DNA of 28,208 bases from Planctomycetia bacterium (lineage in GTDB: Bacteria; Planctomycetota; Phycisphaerae; Phycisphaerales; SM1A02), in NCBI GenBank assembly GCA_005799475.1, contig SYGQ01000037.1, positions 1 to 28,208 on the forward strand, read 5' to 3'. The position numbers and the translations under genes are program-made. Of this stretch, positions 1 through 7,397 are shown one piece after another (within the stretch, counting starts at the first letter, position 1; the number at the start of each line of letters is the position of its first letter). A model generated the notes under the pieces. The model was not told the DNA's origin. It saw only the letters and a list, made by a program, of their open reading frames with translations, and did not search any database.

Positions 1-1
1 C

Positions 2-91
2 ACCCCCGCCTACGCCGACCTCAACCACGACGGCTCCATCGGCGGCGGCGACCTGACCGCGATTTTCTCGCGCTGGGGCGTCCTGCCCTAA
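2..91 (+). CDS. C-terminal fragment of a secreted protein ending in a dockerin-like repeat (partial)
   Basis: Only the last 29 residues are inside the window; the gene begins to the left. The tail contains DLNHDGSIGGGDLTAIFSRW, which fits the Ca-binding loop plus helix of a dockerin-type/EF-hand-like repeat (Asp, Asn and Asp at loop positions 1, 3 and 5, then Gly). Such single repeats at the extreme C-terminus, ending in a W-G motif and a few residues, are common in exported planctomycete proteins, where their role is not firmly established. The function of the missing main domain cannot be seen. The stop TAA is at 89-91. A weak CCCC/GGGG hairpin at 95-108 follows, but without a T-run it is not a convincing terminator. 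Confidence 0.75.
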   Translation, partial: TPAYADLNHDGSIGGGDLTAIFSRWGVLP

Positions 92-161
92 GAACCCCGC
101 GTGAGGGGAATCGAATCTTCGAACGGTTTTCGCTGGCGCGATTTGCCATCACACAACCCGC

Positions 162-187
162 CCTCACACGAGCCGACGGTCGTGAGG
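162..187. terminator. Inverted repeat downstream of the dockerin-tail gene (weak terminator candidate)
   Basis: CCTCA plus CGA (162-171) pair with TCG plus TGAGG (180-187), with a 2-nt bulge and an 8-nt loop. Only TTT follows, so this is at best a weak terminator. Confidence 0.25.
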
Positions 188-278
188 TTTGACCACCGGA
201 TCGACCACGTTCGCCCTGAGGGGCAACAACACGGAAACAACATCTCTCCGACACCTGACCGCGTCCGCGCAGACTGCG

Positions 279-401
279 GGGAATGTTGTGAGTTGGGGAT
301 GCAACATGTTCGGCCAGACGCGTGTTCCGCCGTCTCTTGGCGCATGCCGATTCGCTGCGAGTGGTGGACATCACACTGTCGCGATCACGACCGCTGGCGT
401 C
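279..401 (+). pseudogene. Remnant of an RCC1-repeat secreted protein
   Basis: One reading frame in this otherwise gene-poor stretch (92-491) encodes a single recognisable RCC1-type repeat: NVVSWGCNMFGQTRVPPSLG followed by a small-residue/HHTVAI segment and VV. In this family each repeat has the form V-x-W-G-x-N-x-x-G-Q ... G-x-H-T-x-A-L. The residues just before it (SAQTAG) look like the end of a signal peptide, which is where such proteins usually begin. The expected next W-G-x-N-x-x-G-Q repeat is absent and the frame degenerates and stops at 488. I read this as the eroded N-terminal piece of a secreted RCC1-repeat gene, perhaps a relative of the gene ending at 91. The rest of 92-491 holds nothing else I can support. 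Confidence 0.5.
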
Positions 402-491
402 GTGAACGGGATCGACTCGGGACGCCTGCTCGGCGGATGGGGCAATGGCGCGCCGCAAGGCACCGGACTTCTCTTGACGCCGCCCTGACGG

Positions 492-1352
492 CTATGTCGA
501 AGGAACTGTGCTCGGGGCATGCGCCGGAACACTTCCGGCAAAGGTGCGGTTTAGCGCCGCCGCCAGGCGCACACCCCCCGCCGTCAAGCGGCGCATGACC
601 GTCGCGATGTTGGCGTCGTAGTACGGCTGATCGATGCGCTGATCCGCGGGCAACTCCTTGTAAATCTCGCGGGTGATGGCTGCGGATTCATTGGCCCAGT
701 CCGCGCTCTCGAGGTTTGACTCCCACACCACGATCAGGTCCTTTGGCGCATCGCGCGCGAGTTCAGCCGCGAGCGTTCGCCAGTCACCGTTCGTCCTGTG
801 CTTGATGAGCACACTGTCCCACAGCGCGTGCAGGTTCGTCTTCTTTTCCTCGGAGGATCCCGGAAACGCAACGATCTGGATGCGGTTGCCGCCCAAGTCA
901 TCCTTGTAGCCGGCATGCAGCGGCTGGTGGAGGTCGCCGATGAAATGCACGGCGAACTTGAGTGCCTCGCGCCGCTCCTTCTCGGGCTTGCTCGCGTCGC
1001 AGGCGACGGCGAGGAATCTCGGAATCGCGGCGACGACGCACTCCCCGGTCGGGCAATCACGATCGAGGTCGACCGACTGCGCCGTGCGCGGAAGGTTCAC
1101 ATAGTGATAGGGCTTGGCCCAGTCGTAGGACGGATCACCGCGAATCTGATCGGCCCACAGTCCTGCGGTGGCGAGGTCGTCGTTGCCGAGAAGCGCGACG
1201 ACCGCTGCGCGCGCTTCAGGTGTCAGTCGTGCGCTCGCCATCGCACCGACAATCTGGTGACCTTCCTCGCCCCACGCGGACGCGCGCGAACCGATGGCAA
1301 GGACGAGTACGGCTGTGGTCGCGACGGCGAGCATTCGTGCGGCATTGGGCAT
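492..1352 (-). CDS. S1/P1 family nuclease, exported
   Basis: A zinc-dependent single-strand-specific nuclease/3'-nucleotidase of 286 residues, the usual length for the family. A signal peptide (residues 1-26, ending SRASA) precedes Trp27. In this family the mature protein begins with Trp, whose backbone and side chain position the Zn cluster, so cleavage at A26/W27 would give an authentic N-terminus. The likely nine Zn ligands can be placed: W27, H32, D68, H83, H136, D140, H146, H175 and D179, in the motifs WGEEGH, WAD, HYVN, HFIGDLHQPLH and NLHALWD. It would act in the periplasm and scavenge phosphate and nucleosides from nucleic acid. The open frame runs on upstream to 2084, but that part is antisense to ispE. 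ATG 1352 gives the signal peptide and has TAGGCT 7 nt upstream. Confidence 0.93.
   Translation of the reverse strand: MPNAARMLAVATTAVLVLAIGSRASAWGEEGHQIVGAMASARLTPEARAAVVALLGNDDLATAGLWADQIRGDPSYDWAKPYHYVNLPRTAQSVDLDRDCPTGECVVAAIPRFLAVACDASKPEKERREALKFAVHFIGDLHQPLHAGYKDDLGGNRIQIVAFPGSSEEKKTNLHALWDSVLIKHRTNGDWRTLAAELARDAPKDLIVVWESNLESADWANESAAITREIYKELPADQRIDQPYYDANIATVMRRLTAGGVRLAAALNRTFAGSVPAHAPSTVPST
523..539. terminator. Perfect 7-bp inverted repeat at the 3' end of the nuclease gene
   Basis: GCCGGAA (523-529) and TTCCGGC (533-539) form a perfect 7-bp stem with a 3-nt loop. It lies inside the last codons of the nuclease, about 30 nt before its stop. There is no T-run, so it may equally be a coding coincidence or an mRNA 3' stabilising hairpin. 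Confidence 0.25.
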
Positions 1353-1359
1353 GGATTTC

Positions 1360-1365
1360 AGCCTA
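1360..1365 (-). promoter_or_regulatory. -10-like hexamer TAGGCT for the S1/P1 nuclease gene
   Basis: On the minus strand TAGGCT ends 7 nt before ATG 1352, so transcription would begin at or beside the start codon. No SD sequence is present. No clear -35 is visible. Confidence 0.4.
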
Positions 1366-1376
1366 CTTCGCGTCCC

Positions 1377-1382
1377 TATGAT
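1377..1382 (+). promoter_or_regulatory. -10-like hexamer TATGAT for ispE
   Basis: TATGAT (5 of 6 to TATAAT) ends 9 nt before ATG 1392, with no SD sequence. The whole divergent gap to the nuclease gene is only 39 nt, so both promoters must overlap. A leaderless or near-leaderless mRNA is inferred. Confidence 0.45.
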
Positions 1383-1391
1383 CCGCTCCCC

Positions 1392-2294
1392 ATGCCTCGG
1401 TCGCTGCTCCTGCAGGCTCCCGCAAAGCTCAATCTCGCGCTCTCTGTCGGAGGTCCAAACGCGGCAGGGATGCATCCGATCAGCAGTTGGATGGTGACCG
1501 TCGACTTCTTCGACGACTTGTACATCGAGCGGCTCCCCGCGGGGAGTTTCTCGCTCTTCGCCAGCGTGTGGCATCGTGAGGCCCTGAGCCAAAGTGACAT
1601 CGAGTGGCCCATCTCGCGCGACCTGGTACAGCGCGCGCACGCCGCGCTTGAATCGTGCGTCGGTCGCGAACTCCCAGTCAAGAGCCGCCTCGAAAAGCGC
1701 GTCCCCATCGGCGGCGGGTTGGGTGGAGGGTCCAGCGACGCGGCCGCCATGCTGCGTGGACTCAACGAACTCTTCGACCTTCAACTCGCACCTACACAAC
1801 TGTGTGATGTCGCCGCGACGCTCGGCTCCGATGTGCCGTTCCTCGTCGAGGGTGGATCCGCGCTCGTCTCTGGGATTGGTGAAGTGATCGACCCGCTCGG
1901 CAACCCGCCGGCACTGCACGCCACACTCATCTTTCCGGGCGTCGTGTGCCCAACGGGACTCGTCTACCAAGAGTTCGACCGCTCGTCGCAACCGATCTTG
2001 CGCGACGACCGCGTACGCGCGCTCGCTGCGCAGGAGACACTCCGAGCGGACGATCCATTCAATGACCTTGCCGCGGCGGCGCAACGAGTGGCGCCGGCCA
2101 TCGCCGATGACATGGAGGAGATTGCCTCACTCGTTGATCTCCCTGTGCATGTCTGCGGCAGCGGTTCAAGTCTGTTCGTCGTGTGCAGCGACCCCATGCA
2201 CGCAAGCGCTGTCGCCGAGTGCGTGATCGCGCGACTCAAGGTCCCCGCGGTCGCGGTCACTACCGCGGCGCCGCCCTCCGCCAAGCCCATATGA
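1392..2294 (+). CDS. ispE: 4-diphosphocytidyl-2-C-methyl-D-erythritol kinase
   Basis: A GHMP-superfamily kinase of the non-mevalonate (MEP) isoprenoid pathway. It phosphorylates the 2-hydroxyl of CDP-methylerythritol with ATP. The 300-residue length is typical. The N-terminal PAKLNLAL carries the substrate-site Lys of the family. The GHMP glycine-rich ATP loop is PIGGGLGGGSSDAAAM at about residues 105-120, followed by GSDVPFLVEGGSALVSGIGE, which contains the catalytic Asp. The usual GYHxLxS after the first strand reads GMHPISS, a mild divergence that keeps the His. The start is ATG 1392, just before the first family motif; the open frame extends far upstream only as antisense of the nuclease gene. 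Its TGA stop (2292-2294) overlaps the putative -10 of the next gene. Confidence 0.95.
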   Translation: MPRSLLLQAPAKLNLALSVGGPNAAGMHPISSWMVTVDFFDDLYIERLPAGSFSLFASVWHREALSQSDIEWPISRDLVQRAHAALESCVGRELPVKSRLEKRVPIGGGLGGGSSDAAAMLRGLNELFDLQLAPTQLCDVAATLGSDVPFLVEGGSALVSGIGEVIDPLGNPPALHATLIFPGVVCPTGLVYQEFDRSSQPILRDDRVRALAAQETLRADDPFNDLAAAAQRVAPAIADDMEEIASLVDLPVHVCGSGSSLFVVCSDPMHASAVAECVIARLKVPAVAVTTAAPPSAKPI

Positions 2295-2295
2295 T
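2290..2295 (+). promoter_or_regulatory. -10-like hexamer TATGAT for the M3 peptidase gene, overlapping the ispE stop
   Basis: TATGAT sits over the ispE TGA stop and ends 9 nt before GTG 2305. The same hexamer at the same distance, followed by the same CC, precedes ispE itself. Confidence 0.4.
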
Positions 2296-2304
2296 CCCCC
2301 TCCC

Positions 2305-3987
2305 GTGAAACTGCCTCAGTCACTTGATGCAAGGAAGTGGGAGGCGCTCGAGCCTCACTACCGCGAACTCACACAGCGCGATCTCGGGTCGGCTGCAGAC
2401 CTTGAGCGGCTCATCCTCGACCGCAGCGAGCTCGACGCGCGAGCCGAAGAAGCGCAGGCCAATCTCTACATCGGCATGACCTGCCACACCGACGACCCAG
2501 CGCGGCAGTCGGCGTACCTCGCCTTCGTCAAGGAGGTCGAGCCGAAACTCAAGATCGTCGGCGCCGCGCTGGACCGCACGATCGTCGACTCCCCTCACGC
2601 GGCAGGACTCCGTTCGCCGCGCTACGACACCTATCTCCGATCGCTTCGCCAGGACGCGCGGCTCTTCCGGCCCGAGAATGTGCCGCTCCAGACCGAGGCT
2701 GCCACGCTCGAGCAGGAGTACAGCGCGATTTGCGGGGCGATGTCCGTCGACTTCGAGGGGCGTGAACACACGATGCCGCAGATGGCGCGGTACCTCGAGT
2801 CGACCGATCGCCCGCAGCGCGAGGGGGCGTGGAGCGTCGTCGCCGCGAGGCGATTGCGCGACCGAGATGCCATCAACGGCATCTACGAGAAGCTCATTGC
2901 GTTGCGCCACACGATGGCCCTCAACGCGGGCTTCACGAACTTCCGTGACTACCAGCACGAACGATTGCACCGCTTCGACTACCGACCTGCCGACTGCATG
3001 CAGTTCCACGACGCCATCGAACGCACATGCGTTCCACTACTGCGTGAGTTCCACGCCCACCGCGCCAAGGCGCTTGGCGTCACGCCGCTCAAGCCATGGG
3101 ATCTCAAGACCGACATCCGAGGTCGCGAGCCGCTGCGGCCCTTCGTCGGCGCCGACGACCTCGTCGAGCGGACTTCTCGCGTCTTCCACCGGCTCGACGC
3201 TGAACTCGGCACACTCTTCGACTCGATGCGCACGGGCGACTGCCTCGACCTCGAAACACGCAAGGGCAAGGCGCCCGGTGGCTATCAGTATCAGCGGCAA
3301 GCCTCGCGCACGCCGTTCATCTTCATGAACGCGGCCGGACTCCAGCGCGATCTCATCACGATGGTGCACGAGGCTGGCCACGCGTTCCACTCGCTGCTCT
3401 CGAAGAATGATCCGCTGCTCCACTATCGGGGCAGTCCCATCGAATTCGCAGAGGTGGCTTCGATGAGCATGGAGCTGCTGACCTTCCCGCAGCTCGACGA
3501 GTTCTACTCGCCCGAGCAGAGCGCGCGCGCTCGGCGGGACCTCCTCGAAGGACTCGCGACGCTGCTGCCTTGGATCGCGTCCATCGACTGCTTTCAGCAC
3601 TGGGTCTACACGAACCCCGGTCACACGCGAGCCGAGCGCGACGCACACTGGGTCTCGATCCACCATCGCTTCGGCGGCGGTGAGGATTACTCCGGCCACA
3701 CCGATGCACTCGGCGCGCTCTGGCAGCGCCAACTGCACCTCTTTGGCAGCCCCTTCTACTACATCGAGTATGGCATTGCGCAGTTGGGAGCGCTCCAGAT
3801 GTGGCGCCAAGCGCGCCGAGATCCCAAGTCCGCGCTTTCCAACTACAAGAAGGCTCTCTCGCTCGGCGGGTCACGGCCGCTGCCAGAACTTTTCTCGTCG
3901 GCTGGGCTCTCGTTCGACTTCGGCCACGAGACGGTCAGCGGACTGATGGAAGAAGTCCAAGCGGAACTGGCCACGATCCCGGCGTAA
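2305..3987 (+). CDS. M3 family oligoendopeptidase (PepF-like)
   Basis: A zinc metallopeptidase of 560 residues that cleaves short peptides in the cytoplasm; there is no signal peptide. The gluzincin motif HEAGH has H355, E356 and H359. E383 in the following FAEVASMSMELL segment, 28 residues after the first His, fits the third zinc ligand, matching the spacing in thimet-type M3 enzymes. The helical N-terminal half is typical of the oligoendopeptidase F branch. C-terminal aromatic and Tyr/His segments (GGGEDYSGHTDALG, then PFYYIEYGIAQLGA) correspond to the M3 substrate-binding loop. GTG 2305 is the first possible start after ispE, 10 nt downstream of its stop. Which peptides it degrades cannot be told from sequence. 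Confidence 0.92.
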   Translation: MKLPQSLDARKWEALEPHYRELTQRDLGSAADLERLILDRSELDARAEEAQANLYIGMTCHTDDPARQSAYLAFVKEVEPKLKIVGAALDRTIVDSPHAAGLRSPRYDTYLRSLRQDARLFRPENVPLQTEAATLEQEYSAICGAMSVDFEGREHTMPQMARYLESTDRPQREGAWSVVAARRLRDRDAINGIYEKLIALRHTMALNAGFTNFRDYQHERLHRFDYRPADCMQFHDAIERTCVPLLREFHAHRAKALGVTPLKPWDLKTDIRGREPLRPFVGADDLVERTSRVFHRLDAELGTLFDSMRTGDCLDLETRKGKAPGGYQYQRQASRTPFIFMNAAGLQRDLITMVHEAGHAFHSLLSKNDPLLHYRGSPIEFAEVASMSMELLTFPQLDEFYSPEQSARARRDLLEGLATLLPWIASIDCFQHWVYTNPGHTRAERDAHWVSIHHRFGGGEDYSGHTDALGALWQRQLHLFGSPFYYIEYGIAQLGALQMWRQARRDPKSALSNYKKALSLGGSRPLPELFSSAGLSFDFGHETVSGLMEEVQAELATIPA

Positions 3988-4002
3988 CACGCAGTCGACA
4001 AT

Positions 4003-4007
4003 AGGAG
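4003..4007 (+). promoter_or_regulatory. Ribosome binding site AGGAG deciding GTG 4015
   Basis: AGGAG lies 7 nt upstream of GTG 4015. It marks this as an SD-led gene, unlike several neighbours. Confidence 0.7.
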
Positions 4008-4014
4008 TTCATTC

Positions 4015-5088
4015 GTGAAAAAGGTGTTGATCCTCGGCGGCGGAAAGATCGGACGGATGGTGTGCTTCCTCTTGGGCACTTCGGGCGACTACGAAGTGCA
4101 TGTGGGCGACCTTGACGCCGGCGGCGCGCGTGCGGCGGCGGCGACCTACGGTGGCACGCACGAGCAGGTGGATCTCGCGGACCCCGCTCGCGTCGCGAAG
4201 TTCATGGAGGGCGCATGGGCAGTCGTCTCCTGCGCGCCCTACCACTGCAATCCGACCATCGCTTCGTGCGCACGCACGGCTGGCGCGCACTACTTCGACC
4301 TGACCGAGGATGTGCATGTCACGCGCAAGGTTGTCGAGCTGGCCAAGGACTCGCCCACGGCATTCCTGCCGCAGTGTGGTCTCGCGCCGGGGTTCATCAC
4401 GATTGTGGCGAACCATCTCGCGAAACCACTCGCCCGGATCGACGACCTCCGCTTGCGCGTGGGCGCGCTCCCGATGCACCCGTCCAATGCCCTCGGGTAC
4501 AACCTGACGTGGTCCACCGAGGGAGTGATCAACGAGTACATCAACGACTGTGATGCGGTTGTGGGCGGACAGCTCGTGAATGTGCCGGCGCTCGAACACA
4601 TCGAGCGCTTGGTCATCGACGGCGTCGAGTTCGAAGCGTTCAACACCTCGGGGGGGCTCGGCACGCTGGCCGAGTCGCTCAAGGGCCGCGTGCGCAACCT
4701 CAACTACAAGACGATTCGATTCCCTGGGCACTGCGATCTCATGCGATTCCTCCTGCACGAACTCCGATTCTCGGAGCACCGCGCGCAGCTCAAGGAGGTG
4801 CTCGAGCGTTCCATTCCATCAACAATGGATGACCAAGTCGTGATCTTTGTGAGCGCTTCGGGCATGCTCGACGGGCGGCTCTGCGAGCGCGTGTACGCCA
4901 AGCGCGTTCGCGCACAGTCCATCGGCGGACACCATTGGACCGCGATCCAAGTGACCACCGCGGCGGGCATCTGTGCGGCGATCGATCTCTTTGCGCAGGG
5001 AAAGACGCCGAGCAAGGGTCTGGTGCGCATGGAAGACATCGCCTTCGATGACTTCATCGCCAATCGCTTTGGTCGCTACTACGGCTGA
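4015..5088 (+). CDS. Saccharopine dehydrogenase family protein (NADP-binding)
   Basis: A Rossmann-fold oxidoreductase of 357 residues. The N-terminal KVLILGGGKIGRMVCFLL is the dinucleotide-binding loop (GGGKIG, about residues 8-13), followed by an acidic strand end (VGDLD). SCAPYHCNPTIASCARTAGAHYFDLTED is the conserved saccharopine reductase-type segment in which the carboxyl substrate domain begins, and QCGLAPGF follows. Members act as saccharopine dehydrogenase/reductase in lysine metabolism, or on carboxynorspermidine and related imine substrates; the exact substrate is open here because no lysine or polyamine gene is adjacent. GTG 4015 has an SD at 4003-4007. Its 3' end overlaps the convergent metallophosphoesterase gene by 10 bp. 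Confidence 0.85.
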   Translation: MKKVLILGGGKIGRMVCFLLGTSGDYEVHVGDLDAGGARAAAATYGGTHEQVDLADPARVAKFMEGAWAVVSCAPYHCNPTIASCARTAGAHYFDLTEDVHVTRKVVELAKDSPTAFLPQCGLAPGFITIVANHLAKPLARIDDLRLRVGALPMHPSNALGYNLTWSTEGVINEYINDCDAVVGGQLVNVPALEHIERLVIDGVEFEAFNTSGGLGTLAESLKGRVRNLNYKTIRFPGHCDLMRFLLHELRFSEHRAQLKEVLERSIPSTMDDQVVIFVSASGMLDGRLCERVYAKRVRAQSIGGHHWTAIQVTTAAGICAAIDLFAQGKTPSKGLVRMEDIAFDDFIANRFGRYYG

Positions 5089-5972
5089 CGCGCGTTCCCG
5101 CGCCGCACCGTCACAATGACGACTTCCGCGGGGCAGTTGACCCGGAGCGGGAACCATCCGCCGACGCCGGTTGTGACGAACAGGTGGGATTCGCCATCGT
5201 GGTAATGGCCCGCCAAGAGTGCGCGCGACTCCGCGGAGCGTGAACGCTGCCGGAACTTTGGCATCAGCGAGAACTGCGCGCCGTGCGTGTGCCCGGCCAG
5301 CGTCAGCGGAACTCGGTGGCGCACCGCTTCTCTGAATGCCTTCGGATTGTGCGCGAGCAAGAGGTGCGGCGGTGCGCAGCGACGAACGAGCGTCCGAACG
5401 CTGCGCGCGTTGTCCTCGAGCGTGCGTCCCCAGTCAATCCCGCCGATGCGAAGACCGCCCTTGATAACTTCCGCTTCCGAACGAAGCGTGGATAACCCAC
5501 TCGAACGGGCCATGCGCAGAACCCGGCGAGCGCTGTCGAGGAGATCGTGGTTGCCAAGCACGAAGTAGCGGCCCATCGGCGCGCGCAGAGAACCGAGCGC
5601 CCGAAACACGGGTTCGCTCCCAGCCACTTCGAGATCGACGACATCGCCAGTGCACGCGAGCAGATCCGGCTTGGATTGCGCCAGCAACTCGACCGCCTCA
5701 AGTGCGCGCGCGGCAGGCATGAGGTGCCCCACATGGAGGTCGCTCAGGTGGCCGATGCGCACACCGTCGAAGCGCGCAGGCCACGCGGGAATCCACACTT
5801 CCAGCTTGCGACACACTGGGGCGTGGGCGAGGTGCCGTCGCAGCAGCGAGCCCCCACTGATCTGGTTTGGAAGGAGCGTCATGACGGCGTGGCGGAGCTT
5901 CGCGCGCGCGAGCCGGCCGTGACGATCGCGGCGTGCCGCCTTCGCGCCGCTCTCCCAGAGTCCGCGCAGCAC
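5079..5972 (-). CDS. Metallophosphoesterase (YkuE-like)
   Basis: A calcineurin-like two-metal phosphoesterase. All five motifs are visible in order: HLSDLHVG, TGDVVD, VLGNHD, LLLAHNP and AGHTHGAQ. The AHNP and GHTHGAQ wording is typical of the YkuE group, which is membrane-associated and includes lipid phosphoesterases. The N-terminus before the first motif is Arg-rich. The start is uncertain: GTG 5972 (297 residues) follows an AAGG element and begins 19 nt after the stop of the beta-barrel gene, while ATG 5882 (267 residues) would drop a very basic leader. The frame stays open further upstream, but only through the 3' end of the barrel gene. It is probably co-transcribed with that gene. The stop at 5079 lies inside the convergent saccharopine dehydrogenase-like gene. 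Confidence 0.88.
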   Translation of the reverse strand: MLRGLWESGAKAARRDRHGRLARAKLRHAVMTLLPNQISGGSLLRRHLAHAPVCRKLEVWIPAWPARFDGVRIGHLSDLHVGHLMPAARALEAVELLAQSKPDLLACTGDVVDLEVAGSEPVFRALGSLRAPMGRYFVLGNHDLLDSARRVLRMARSSGLSTLRSEAEVIKGGLRIGGIDWGRTLEDNARSVRTLVRRCAPPHLLLAHNPKAFREAVRHRVPLTLAGHTHGAQFSLMPKFRQRSRSAESRALLAGHYHDGESHLFVTTGVGGWFPLRVNCPAEVVIVTVRRGNARQP

Positions 5973-5991
5973 CTCTCGACCTTGACTGCGC

Positions 5992-6918
5992 CTAGAACTT
6001 GATGACGGCTCCAATGAACAATCCCTCCACACCGCCGTCGAAGACCGCCGAACCATTGCCGAGCTTGAAGTCCTCAAGGCGGTAACCGAAGGACGCGGCG
6101 ACGGTGGGAGTGAGATTCACATTGAGCGATGCCCGGATGAACAGGTAGTACTGTTCGTACGCGAAGTTTGACCCGATGCCTCCCGAGGCCTCGAACGAGA
6201 TGGAGTCGATCCACGGCGCTTTCCCGAGCAGGTCGATGTCGAGTTCGACACCTCCACCCAGGCCGGGCATAAGCGCCCCCATCGACCACGATCCGCTCGT
6301 CGTGTTGGTGAGATCCGTGACCGCAAGTGACGCGCTGTACCAGCGCAGCGCCCCGATGGCCTTGATGCGAAGGTCGGTCTTGTAGCCGCCGTCGTCGGCA
6401 GTGTTCTTCTCGTTGGGAACACGCGCGGCCCAAGGGAACTGTTGGTCGGCGAAGGGCTGAAAGAGCGTCACATCGAACTCGCCGCCGGCACCCGCGGCGT
6501 TGAACTGACTCGAGGTCTGGTCGCCGAGATTGATCGTGGCGCCGCCGAACGCGCCCGCTTGCGTGGCGGTCGTGGTCGCAGCCGTCGAAAAGAACCAGCC
6601 TGTTGCCATCACTCGATAGAAGCCCCCCCACGCCACCGAGAGTTCACCGTTGAGGGTCGCCTCGTAGTTCGTGAGTCCGAGTTGGCTGTCCACGGTGAAG
6701 GTTGGGCCGCCGTAGGTGGTGTTGCCGCGCACACGAGCGAGCCAGAGGTCCGGCGCGAAGGTGATTTCTGGCGCCTCTGGCGCACCACGCGCCACGAGGT
6801 CAGCAACGGACACTCGATCCTGCGGCGGCGCGTGCGGCACCTCAACGACTTGCGCCCGCGCGGTGGGCACCACCGCCAGCACCCCGAGCAGACAACTCGC
6901 TTTGCGTGTGAAATGCAC
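5992..6918 (-). CDS. Predicted outer-membrane beta-barrel protein
   Basis: A 308-residue exported protein with a signal peptide (basic n-region MHFTRK, hydrophobic core, ending TARAQ). The rest is rich in Gly and aromatic residues with alternating hydrophobic strands (FYRVMATGWFFST, YYLFIRASLNVNL, TVAASFGYRLEDF), and it ends in FIGAVIKF with the C-terminal Phe typical of bacterial outer-membrane barrels. I do not recognise a named family; it resembles the generic opacity-like or transporter-type barrels of planctomycetes. GTG 6918 is chosen because it gives the signal peptide directly and has TACGCT 6 nt upstream. The start region overlaps the divergent arfB-like gene. The metallophosphoesterase follows 19 nt downstream. 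Confidence 0.75.
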   Translation of the reverse strand: MHFTRKASCLLGVLAVVPTARAQVVEVPHAPPQDRVSVADLVARGAPEAPEITFAPDLWLARVRGNTTYGGPTFTVDSQLGLTNYEATLNGELSVAWGGFYRVMATGWFFSTAATTTATQAGAFGGATINLGDQTSSQFNAAGAGGEFDVTLFQPFADQQFPWAARVPNEKNTADDGGYKTDLRIKAIGALRWYSASLAVTDLTNTTSGSWSMGALMPGLGGGVELDIDLLGKAPWIDSISFEASGGIGSNFAYEQYYLFIRASLNVNLTPTVAASFGYRLEDFKLGNGSAVFDGGVEGLFIGAVIKF

Positions 6919-7380
6919 ACCGTGAGCGTACCGATCATCCAACGGCCTCCCGGTGCGATTGCGCTTGGTCCGCGCGCGTGGGTCGTCGAACGCGACCTCT
7001 CGTTCACCTTCTCGCGCTCGGGCGGTCCGGGCGGCCAGAATGTGAACAAGGTCGAGTCGCGCGTGCAGTTGCGAGTCGCGCTCTCGGCGATCAAGGGACT
7101 CCATGACGCCGGGCGCGCGAGGCTCGCCGACATGGCGCACGCGCACTTGATCGGTGGATTGGGTGATCCCGACGCCGCGCTCCAGTTCACCGCCAGCGAA
7201 GAACGGTCGCAGCGCGCCAACAAGGAGGCGTGCATGGAACGGTTTCACGCGCTCGTGCTGCTCGCATCGACGCCGCCGAAGGTCCGCAGAAAGACACGAC
7301 CCACACGAGGCTCGCGCGAACGACGCCTCGAAGGCAAGCGCATCCAGGGCGAAAAGAAGTCTCGACGGCAGGATCCGTGA
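6913..7380 (+). CDS. arfB: Peptidyl-tRNA hydrolase ArfB-type ribosome rescue factor
   Basis: A stand-alone GGQ-domain protein (155 residues; E. coli ArfB/YaeJ is 140) that hydrolyses peptidyl-tRNA on stalled ribosomes. FSRSGGPGGQNVNKVESRVQ at about residues 33-52 carries the catalytic GGQ and the VNK-V-S signature shared with class I release factors. There is no codon-recognition domain. The C-terminus (KVRRKTRPTRGSRERRLEGK and onward, about residues 125-155) is the Arg/Lys-rich tail that in ArfB lodges in the empty mRNA channel, confirming the rescue role. The start is either ATG 6913 or GTG 6922. With ATG 6913 it overlaps the divergent barrel start by 6 bp; with GTG 6922 only 3 nt separate the two. 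No SD is seen at either. Confidence 0.9.
   Translation: MHTVSVPIIQRPPGAIALGPRAWVVERDLSFTFSRSGGPGGQNVNKVESRVQLRVALSAIKGLHDAGRARLADMAHAHLIGGLGDPDAALQFTASEERSQRANKEACMERFHALVLLASTPPKVRRKTRPTRGSRERRLEGKRIQGEKKSRRQDP
6925..6930 (-). promoter_or_regulatory. -10-like hexamer TACGCT for the beta-barrel gene
   Basis: On the minus strand TACGCT ends 6 nt before GTG 6918. It lies inside the first codons of the divergent arfB-like gene. The same hexamer and spacing occur before GTG 18119. Confidence 0.4.
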
Positions 7381-7397
7381 GACAGCCGACAGTCCGT

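Noticed and set aside
92..491. Search for tRNA, riboswitch or attachment site in the gene-poor stretch
   Set aside because: No cloverleaf, no conserved riboswitch core and no repeat pair could be made out; only the RCC1-like remnant and a weak hairpin are supported.
1353..2084. Long N-terminal extension of the S1/P1 nuclease frame
   Set aside because: It is antisense to ispE, lacks any motif, and would bury the signal peptide whose cleavage creates the required N-terminal Trp.
2320..3810. Long antisense open frames across the M3 peptidase gene
   Set aside because: High-GC shadow frames without motifs; the plus-strand gene has the zinc-binding motif and family pattern.
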